A stretch of DNA of 64,000 nucleotides from Carnobacterium_B sp045617425. GTDB taxonomy: Bacteria > Bacillota > Bacilli > Lactobacillales > Carnobacteriaceae. Within the stretch, counting starts at the first letter, position 1. The number at the start of each line of letters is the position of its first letter. Below the pieces are notes generated by a model, which worked only from the letters and a program-made list of their open reading frames with translations, ran no database searches and was not told the origin of the DNA. Positions 58,653 to 64,000 of this stretch are shown here, in pieces. Made by a program: the position numbers and the translations under genes. The stretch is from assembly GCF_045617425.1 (NCBI RefSeq), contig NZ_JAZLIO010000006.1, positions 62,001 to 126,000 of the forward strand, in the 5' to 3' direction.

Positions 58653-59744
58653 ATGATGAAACGTAGATTAGGTATCTCAGTTTATCCGGATCATAGTGAT
58701 TCAGAACAAGATCAAGCATATATTACTTTAGCATCACACTATAACTTTACGAGAATCTTCATGAGCATGTTAGAAGTGACTGAAGGAAAAGAAAAAATTA
58801 GTGAAAAATACAGCAGCATTATAGCCTTTGCTAAAAAATTAGGTTTTGAAGTCATATTGGATATTGCACCAAATATATTTGAAGAGTTGGAAATTTCGTA
58901 TGATGACCTTTCTTTTTTTCATGCATTAGGAGCAGATGGAATTCGTTTAGATGTAGGTTTCGATGGCAACAAAGAAGCTATGATTTCTTTTAATCCTTAC
59001 CATCTAATTGTTGAATTGAATATGAGCAATGACGTAGCGTATTTAGATAATATCTTATCCTATCAAGCTAATCGACCTTATTTATATGGTTGTCATAATT
59101 TTTACCCACAAAAAGGGACTGCCTTGCCATTTGATTTTTTTGTAAAATGTAGCGAGCGCTTTAAAAAGCAAGGTTTAAGAACAGCGGCATTTGTCAGTTC
59201 TCAAAGTGGAACAATTGGACCATGGGATGTCAATGACGGATTGCCTACATTGGAAATGCATAGGAATCTTCCAATTGAGGTTCAAGCAAAACATCTTTTT
59301 AGTACCAATCTAATTGATGACGTCATCATCGGTAATGCTTATGCATCAGAACAAGAATTGAAGGCTTTATCTCTGATAGATCCTTATCAAGTCATGTTTT
59401 CGATTGATTATGTATCTAATGTAAATGAAGTAGAAAAAGAAATCGTTACTCGGCCTCAACATTTTAGACGGGGAGATATAACCAGTCAAGTGATTCGGTC
59501 AACAGAAGTTCGCAAAAAATATTCGAAAGAAACAAATGTCCCACATGACAATCAATTAACTTTTGAACGTGGCGATGTAGTCATTGGGAATAATGAATTT
59601 GGCAAATACAAAAATGAGCTTCAAGTCGTTTTGGAGCCACACTCGGATGAGCGGAAAAATTTGGTAGGGAAAATAAAAAAAGAAGAACATGTCTTGTTAG
59701 ATTTCATCTACCCATGGAGCAAATTCAGATTTGAAGATAAGTAA
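58653..59744 (+). CDS. DUF871/MupG-family protein (6-phospho-glycosidase-like)
   Basis: A 363-aa TIM-barrel protein. N-terminal blocks RRLGISVYPDHS, FTRIFMSML and GFEVILDIAPNIF, the central DGIRLDVGFDGN and YGCHNFYPQKGTALP match DUF871; the C-terminal small domain is cyclophilin-like. The characterised member, S. aureus MupG, splits 6-phospho-MurNAc-GlcNAc after PTS import. Here the PTS EIIC upstream supports a similar job on another 6-phospho-disaccharide. GAGG serves ATG 58653 or 58656. The reading frame is intact and about normal length. Confidence 0.88.
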   Translation: MMKRRLGISVYPDHSDSEQDQAYITLASHYNFTRIFMSMLEVTEGKEKISEKYSSIIAFAKKLGFEVILDIAPNIFEELEISYDDLSFFHALGADGIRLDVGFDGNKEAMISFNPYHLIVELNMSNDVAYLDNILSYQANRPYLYGCHNFYPQKGTALPFDFFVKCSERFKKQGLRTAAFVSSQSGTIGPWDVNDGLPTLEMHRNLPIEVQAKHLFSTNLIDDVIIGNAYASEQELKALSLIDPYQVMFSIDYVSNVNEVEKEIVTRPQHFRRGDITSQVIRSTEVRKKYSKETNVPHDNQLTFERGDVVIGNNEFGKYKNELQVVLEPHSDERKNLVGKIKKEEHVLLDFIYPWSKFRFEDK

Positions 59745-59756
59745 GGGTGGGAGAAT

Positions 59757-60896
59757 ATGTTTGATCTGTATATTAAAAATGCAAAAACAGTAACCGAAGA
59801 ACCAATCGAAATCGGTATCAAAAATGGAAAAATTGTTGCTGTAGAAAAGAAATTACAAGTAAAAGACGCTAAAAAAACAATCGATTTAAATCATCAATCC
59901 TATCTTTCTGCTGGTTGGATTGATGGGCATACTCATTGTTATGAAGAAATGAATCTTTACTATGATTCGCCTGACACGATTGGCTATACAAAAGGAGTTA
60001 CAAGTGTGATTGATGCCGGTTCAACGGGCGCCGATAATATTGCTGAATTTTATGCCTTAGCAAGTCAAGCCAAAACAAATGTGTTTGCATTAGTGAATAT
60101 TTCTAAAACAGGGATTGTTCACCAAAATGAATTAGCTGATTTAACGAATATTCAAGAGAAAAAGGTTTCTGAAGTGATAAAAAACTACCCGGATTTTATA
60201 GTAGGAATCAAAGCCAGAATGAGCAAAACTGTTATCGGAGATAATGGCATTCGGCCATTGGAATTGGCAAAATTGATTCAAGAAAAGAATCAATCGATTC
60301 CATTAATGGTTCATGTTGGATCAGCACCTCCAGATTTAAAAACCATTTTATCTATCATGGATAAGGGGGATGTGTTGACTCACTGTTACAATGGAAAATT
60401 AAATGGAATCTTAAATGAAAATGGCAAGATTCATGATTTTGTATGGGATGCGTATCAAAAAGGTATTCGATTCGATATTGGACATGGGACAGATAGTTTT
60501 AACTTTGCTGTTGCAGAGCAAGCTAAAAGAGAAAATTTGATTTGTCATATCGTTAGTACAGATATCTATCACCGAAATAGAGAAGATGGTCCTGTGTATA
60601 ATTTTTCCACGATGATAGAGAAGATGCTCTTTTTAGGTTATGCTCTAAGTGACATCATACCAATGGTAACGACTAATCCAGCAAAAGCATTTCAGTTAAA
60701 GTCAAAAGGTATAATAGAGATCGGTTATGATGCTGATATTACGATTTTTGATGTAGAAGACAAAGAGAAAATATTGGTTGATTCCAATGGAAAGACCAGA
60801 AAAACAACACAAGTGATTACACCTATCTATACAATAATCAGGGGTAATGATTATAGAGTAGGAGTTGAGGAAGATGGATTATTACAAGAAATATAA
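59757..60896 (+). CDS. Amidohydrolase/deacetylase of the EF_0837 type
   Basis: A 379-aa amidohydrolase-superfamily enzyme with a complete binuclear metal site: His58 and His60 (WIDGHTH), carboxylated Lys152 (VGIKARM), His186 (MVHVG), His209 (LTHCYN) and Asp269 (VSTDIY). The family (known as EF_0837/AHA_3915) travels with the SelA-like and aldolase genes that follow. Removal of an acyl group from an amino-sugar acid is the inferred reaction; a ring-opening hydrolysis is an alternative. AGGGTGGGAG precedes the ATG. Overlaps the next gene by 23 bases. Confidence 0.87.
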   Translation: MFDLYIKNAKTVTEEPIEIGIKNGKIVAVEKKLQVKDAKKTIDLNHQSYLSAGWIDGHTHCYEEMNLYYDSPDTIGYTKGVTSVIDAGSTGADNIAEFYALASQAKTNVFALVNISKTGIVHQNELADLTNIQEKKVSEVIKNYPDFIVGIKARMSKTVIGDNGIRPLELAKLIQEKNQSIPLMVHVGSAPPDLKTILSIMDKGDVLTHCYNGKLNGILNENGKIHDFVWDAYQKGIRFDIGHGTDSFNFAVAEQAKRENLICHIVSTDIYHRNREDGPVYNFSTMIEKMLFLGYALSDIIPMVTTNPAKAFQLKSKGIIEIGYDADITIFDVEDKEKILVDSNGKTRKTTQVITPIYTIIRGNDYRVGVEEDGLLQEI

Positions 60897-62001
60897 TTTA
60901 AAAGAAGTCATTAATGCAAGCGGTAAAATGAGTATATTAGGTGTATCAAAGTATAGTGAAAACGTGATTAAAGCTCAGAAATTTGGCGGACAGCAATTTT
61001 TTGAAATGGAAGACCTAGTTCAAAAAACAGGACAGTATATTGCGAAATTGGTCGATGCAGAAGATAGCACGATTGTTTCTTCTGCATCTGCGGGTATTGC
61101 TCAATCAGTTGCAGCGATTATTGGTAAAGGGAGCCACTATCATTTATACCATCCTTATACAGATAGAGTAACCCAGCGTGAAATCATTCTTCCAAAAGGA
61201 CACAATGTGGATTATGGAACACCTATAGAAACAATGATTGAATTGGGAGGCGGAAAAGTTGTCGAAGCTGGATACGCCAATATGTGTAGCAGTCAGCATA
61301 TCGCATCTATGATCACTCCGGAAACTGCGGCGATTCTTTATGTGAAGAGCCATCATACCGTTCAAAAGAGTATGCTTTCAATCAAAGAGGCACTACAAGT
61401 TGCTCATGAGCATCAGTTGCCATTGATTTTGGATGCAGCAGCAGAAGAAGATTTAGTTACTTATATTTCTAAGGGAATCGATTTAGTCATTTATAGCGGA
61501 GCAAAAGCTTTTGAAGGAACGAGTTCGGGCATTGTCTTTGGAAAGACTGAGTTGATAGAATGGGTTCGTTTGCAAAGTAAAGGAATAGGTCGAGCAATGA
61601 AAATAGGAAAAGAAAATATCCTTGGCTTAGCTACTGCAATTGAAGATTATATTGAACAAGACAATGAGTCAGCAGAGCAGATGAAAAAAAGACTTGCGCC
61701 ACTAGTTGAGGAACTGAACAGTATCAAAGGAATAACGTGTTCAGTTGCACAAGATAAAGCGGGCAGAACTATTTTTAGAGCTAAACTTATGGTTAATGAT
61801 GAAGCACCATTAAATGCTAGTCAACTGGTTGAAGAGCTTAAAACTGGAAATCCAGCCATTTATACGCGAGAGTATGAAATGAATAATGGCATTATTGAAT
61901 TCGATATTCGTGCTGTAACTAAAGATGAGATGTTAAAAATAGGAACAAGAGTGAAAGAAATAGTAGCCTTGTATGAGAAAGAAGGAAAAATACATGAGTA
62001 A
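60874..62001 (+). CDS. DgaE-like PLP-dependent ammonia-lyase (SelA-related)
   Basis: A 375-aa fold-type I PLP enzyme. The Schiff-base Lys211 is in VIYSGAKAFEGTSSG; ILDAAAEEDL supplies the PLP aspartate. It belongs to the SelA-related group that includes Salmonella DgaE, which converts D-glucosaminate 6-phosphate to 2-keto-3-deoxygluconate 6-phosphate and ammonia. It is not selenocysteine synthase: no selB or selC is near. Start ATG 60874 chosen over TTG 60865. It overlaps the upstream gene by 23 and the downstream gene by 8 bases, so the three are tightly coupled. Confidence 0.88.
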   Translation: MDYYKKYNLKEVINASGKMSILGVSKYSENVIKAQKFGGQQFFEMEDLVQKTGQYIAKLVDAEDSTIVSSASAGIAQSVAAIIGKGSHYHLYHPYTDRVTQREIILPKGHNVDYGTPIETMIELGGGKVVEAGYANMCSSQHIASMITPETAAILYVKSHHTVQKSMLSIKEALQVAHEHQLPLILDAAAEEDLVTYISKGIDLVIYSGAKAFEGTSSGIVFGKTELIEWVRLQSKGIGRAMKIGKENILGLATAIEDYIEQDNESAEQMKKRLAPLVEELNSIKGITCSVAQDKAGRTIFRAKLMVNDEAPLNASQLVEELKTGNPAIYTREYEMNNGIIEFDIRAVTKDEMLKIGTRVKEIVALYEKEGKIHE

Positions 62002-62743
62002 AGCACCAAGTTATTTAGAAAACCGCATTTGTTTAAACGTACTGGCTAACTCAGTTGAAAATGCAAAAGAATGTTATGAAGCTGCAGAAGGAAATATTCT
62101 TTTAGGTGTCCTTTCAAAAAACTACGAAACAGATCAAGCAGCAATTGAAGATATGAAAAAATATCAAGAGGCGATCCATAATGCTTTATCCGTTGGACTT
62201 GGAGCTGGGGATCCAAATCAAAGTAAAATGGTTAGCCGAATTTCTGGAAAACTTCAACCTCAACATGTGAACCAAGTGTTTACGGGTGTAGGAGCTTCTA
62301 GAGCGTTGTTAAGTCAAGAACAAACAATTGTTAACGGTTTGATTTCTCCTACAAATAAAGTAGGCTATGTAACCATTTCTACAGGCCCATTAAGCAGCCA
62401 GATGCCTAAAGCAGAAGTACCTATTGAAACAGCTATAGCGATGTTGAAAGATATGGGCGGAAGCTCAGTGAAGTTTTTCCCGATGAAAGGGTTAGCTCAC
62501 AAGGATGAATATATTGCTGTAGCACAAGCCTGTGCTAAACATAATTTCATTCTTGAACCAACTGGTGGAATCGATTTAGAGAACTTTGAAGAAATACTCC
62601 AAATCGCGATAGAAGCAGGAGTGGAAAAAGTTATTCCCCATGTATACAGTTCAATTATCGATCAAGAAACGGGTGACACTAAACCAGAAGACATCAAAGA
62701 ATTATATCGGATGATGAAAAAAGTCTTATCAGAAAAGAAGTAG
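61994..62743 (+). CDS. DgaF-like KDGP aldolase (EF_0839 type)
   Basis: A 249-aa aldolase of the group containing Salmonella DgaF, which splits 2-keto-3-deoxygluconate 6-phosphate to pyruvate and glyceraldehyde 3-phosphate. Visible features are GVGASRALL, the Schiff-base lysine region GSSVKFFPMKGL and the phosphate-binding EPTGGIDLENF. Unlike Eda it is of the longer EF_0839 type. Start ATG 61994, eight bases inside the preceding gene. Confidence 0.88.
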   Translation: MSKAPSYLENRICLNVLANSVENAKECYEAAEGNILLGVLSKNYETDQAAIEDMKKYQEAIHNALSVGLGAGDPNQSKMVSRISGKLQPQHVNQVFTGVGASRALLSQEQTIVNGLISPTNKVGYVTISTGPLSSQMPKAEVPIETAIAMLKDMGGSSVKFFPMKGLAHKDEYIAVAQACAKHNFILEPTGGIDLENFEEILQIAIEAGVEKVIPHVYSSIIDQETGDTKPEDIKELYRMMKKVLSEKK

Positions 62744-62752
62744 GGGATTGTT

Positions 62753-63766
62753 ATGAAAATTATCGCTTTTGGAGAAGTCATGATGCGTTTGACGCCTCCT
62801 CATTATAAGTTTATCGAACAAACCGATTCAGTTGATTTAAGTTTTAGTGGGACAGGTTTAAATATTTTGAGCAATTTATCGCGTTTTAATTACGATACAT
62901 CACTAGTAACGAGTCTGCCAGACAATCAAGTGGGAAGAGCAGCTTCAAGTTATATCCGAAAACTAGGGGTAAACGATACAAACGTGGCGTACAAAGGAAA
63001 TCATATTGGAATATACTTTTTAGAAATGGGCTTTGGGGCTCGGCCTTCTGAAGTTACTTATCTAAATCGAACTGAAAGTTCCTTTTCTCAAAGTCGCTTA
63101 GATGATTTCGACATAGATGAAGCTATTAAAGAGGCTGATATTGTGCATATATGTGGTATTTCATTGATGGTTAGCGAAACGGTAAGACAAACAACAATGT
63201 ACATTGCGAAAAAAGCAAAGGAATTAAACAAAACAGTTTGTTTTGATTTTAATTACCGGCCAAGTATCAACTTAGATAAAAGTCATGAATGGGTAAAAAA
63301 ACAGTATGAAGAGATTCTTCCTCACTGTGATATTGTTTTTGGAGGAATACGTGACTTAACAGAATTATTGGATTTTCCTTTGGATGAAAATTTAAAGAAT
63401 ACTGAGGATTGTTTAAACATTGCCAGCATACCTTTTGTAGAAAAATATGGAATCTCTTTATTTGCAGGAACACTGCGTGAAAATAAAGGAGAGAAACAGT
63501 TTTTAAAAGGATTTCTTAGAAACAATCAAGGGTTTTCGGTTAGTACAGAGTATGAATTGACTATTTTAGACAGAATAGGAACTGGGGATGCTTTTGCTGC
63601 AGGAATCATTGCGGGGGACATTGAAGAATGGTCAGAGAGAAAATCAATAGAATTCGCCGTTTCCAATGCTGTGCTTGCGCATACGACTTATGGCGACACT
63701 CCTTTAGTGAATAAAAAAATCGTTGAAGAGTATATGAATGGAAATCGAACGAATCTTTTGCGATAA
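62753..63766 (+). CDS. PfkB-family sugar kinase, KdgK-like
   Basis: A 337-aa ribokinase-fold kinase. It starts IIAFGEVMMRLTPP, typical of 2-keto-3-deoxygluconate kinases, and has the C-terminal anion hole and base RIGTGDAFAAG (Asp279). Next to an aldolase for keto-deoxy-gluconate 6-phosphate, KDG is the most economical substrate. Its presence suggests that the PLP enzyme releases unphosphorylated KDG in this pathway. It is the last gene, followed by a terminator. Confidence 0.88.
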   Translation: MKIIAFGEVMMRLTPPHYKFIEQTDSVDLSFSGTGLNILSNLSRFNYDTSLVTSLPDNQVGRAASSYIRKLGVNDTNVAYKGNHIGIYFLEMGFGARPSEVTYLNRTESSFSQSRLDDFDIDEAIKEADIVHICGISLMVSETVRQTTMYIAKKAKELNKTVCFDFNYRPSINLDKSHEWVKKQYEEILPHCDIVFGGIRDLTELLDFPLDENLKNTEDCLNIASIPFVEKYGISLFAGTLRENKGEKQFLKGFLRNNQGFSVSTEYELTILDRIGTGDAFAAGIIAGDIEEWSERKSIEFAVSNAVLAHTTYGDTPLVNKKIVEEYMNGNRTNLLR

Positions 63767-63790
63767 AAACTAAAAGATAATAGTAAAATA

Positions 63791-63821
63791 AAAAACACAT
63801 CTAAAAAAAAGATGTGTTTTT
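63791..63821. terminator. Bidirectional terminator between convergent genes
   Basis: AAAAACACATCT (63791-63802) pairs with AGATGTGTTTTT (63810-63821). T-runs follow on both strands, so it can end both the catabolic operon and the minus-strand gene. Confidence 0.9.
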
Positions 63822-63855
63822 TTATTTCTCATTTAATCATTAGAATGTACGTAAG

Positions 63856-64000
63856 TTATTCTAATGTTGAAGAATTTATCACTTGTTGTTTGGATGTCTG
63901 AACGTAGACATCGTACAATTTAGATAATACGGTGATGTCACCACTTGCAATTTTTGATAACTTCAAAAATACAGGTTTCATAATTTGAGCATCATCATTT
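63856..64000 (-). CDS. Partial CDS, C-terminus of an unknown protein
   Basis: The minus strand is open from the right edge to TAA at 63858-63856, giving 47 residues that contain MKPVFLKLSKIASGDITVLSKLYDVYV. A 9-bp inverted repeat (63838-63846 with 63858-63866) overlaps the stop and could aid termination. No family is recognised. The length of the open frame, convergent placement and shared terminator support a real gene. Confidence 0.55.
   Translation of the reverse strand, partial: NDDAQIMKPVFLKLSKIASGDITVLSKLYDVYVQTSKQQVINSSTLE

Noticed and set aside
60874..62001. Selenocysteine synthase SelA
   Set aside because: SelA-like fold, but no selB or tRNA-Sec nearby and neighbours are DgaF-, amidohydrolase- and KdgK-like; DgaE-type assignment is better.
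1..64000. CRISPR arrays, rRNA genes, intact insertion sequences or prophage
   Set aside because: No regularly spaced repeats, rRNA sequence, transposase or phage structural genes were seen in the window.

Overview
The window is about 64 kb of low-GC Firmicute chromosome. Strong Shine-Dalgarno sites, extended -10 promoters, rho-independent terminators, HprK, CggR, a CtsR box and a PTS-rich gene set place it in the Lactobacillales. The gene order and the tmRNA tag fit Carnobacteriaceae (Carnobacterium or a close relative), but the genus is an inference. Nearly everything is on the + strand. The only minus-strand features I support are ssrA (tmRNA), a broken lipoprotein gene, a candidate small RNA and a partial CDS at the right edge.

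Layout. 1-2.7 kb: end of the phosphate uptake operon (pstA end, two pstB, phoU). 2.8-6.5 kb: an HD-domain phosphohydrolase and uvrA with a LexA-like box. 6.7-9.0 kb: envelope-stress-type genes (DUF4097/YvlB-like, PspC, YvlD). 9.3-13.1 kb: hprK-lgt-gpsA-galU. 13.2-19.8 kb: TPR protein, trxB, pgcA, rapZ-yvcK-whiA. 19.96 kb: tRNA-Arg(CCG). 20.4-23.0 kb: dus, clpP, a DsbA-like protein. 23.1-30.5 kb: the glycolytic cluster cggR-gap-pgk-tpiA-gpmI-eno. 31.0-34.4 kb: a LevR-type activator with an orphan EIIB, bracketed by two inverted copies of a structured repeat of about 180 bp. 34.8-38.4 kb: serC-serA-DUF1015. 38.4-42.5 kb: secG-est-rnr-smpB. 42.6-46.9 kb: glutathione peroxidase, class III fbp, a histidine phosphatase and a HAD phosphatase. 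47.0-52.3 kb: argCJBDF. 52.5-55.6 kb: a small accessory island at the 3' end of ssrA. 55.5-55.9 kb: ssrA on the minus strand. 56.1-63.8 kb: a GntR-controlled catabolic operon.

The two most unusual regions are at the right. First, between argF and ssrA there is a decayed 3-kb island. A 14-bp copy of the tmRNA 3' end lies at 52533, and beyond it sits what looks like the original ssrA terminator, now about 3 kb from the gene. The island carries a candidate structured minus-strand RNA with a CcpA-type site over its promoter, an XRE regulator, two paralogous glycine-zipper proteins and a doubly disrupted lipoprotein gene. No integrase is recognisable.

Second, the GntR operon joins a cellobiose-family PTS EIIC without EIIA or EIIB, a small membrane protein, a MupG/DUF871 protein, an EF_0837-type amidohydrolase, a DgaE-like PLP ammonia-lyase, a DgaF-like aldolase and a KdgK-type kinase. 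My reading is uptake and 6-phosphoglycoside cleavage of a glycoside carrying an N-acylated amino-sugar acid, which is then deacylated, deaminated, phosphorylated and split to pyruvate and glyceraldehyde 3-phosphate. The substrate is unknown. Identical 14-bp palindromes overlap the -10 of both operon promoters and are the likely GntR operator.

The central regions otherwise form a carbon-metabolism block: HprK (catabolite control), CggR and glycolysis, Fbp and YvcK (gluconeogenesis), GalU and PgcA (UDP-glucose).
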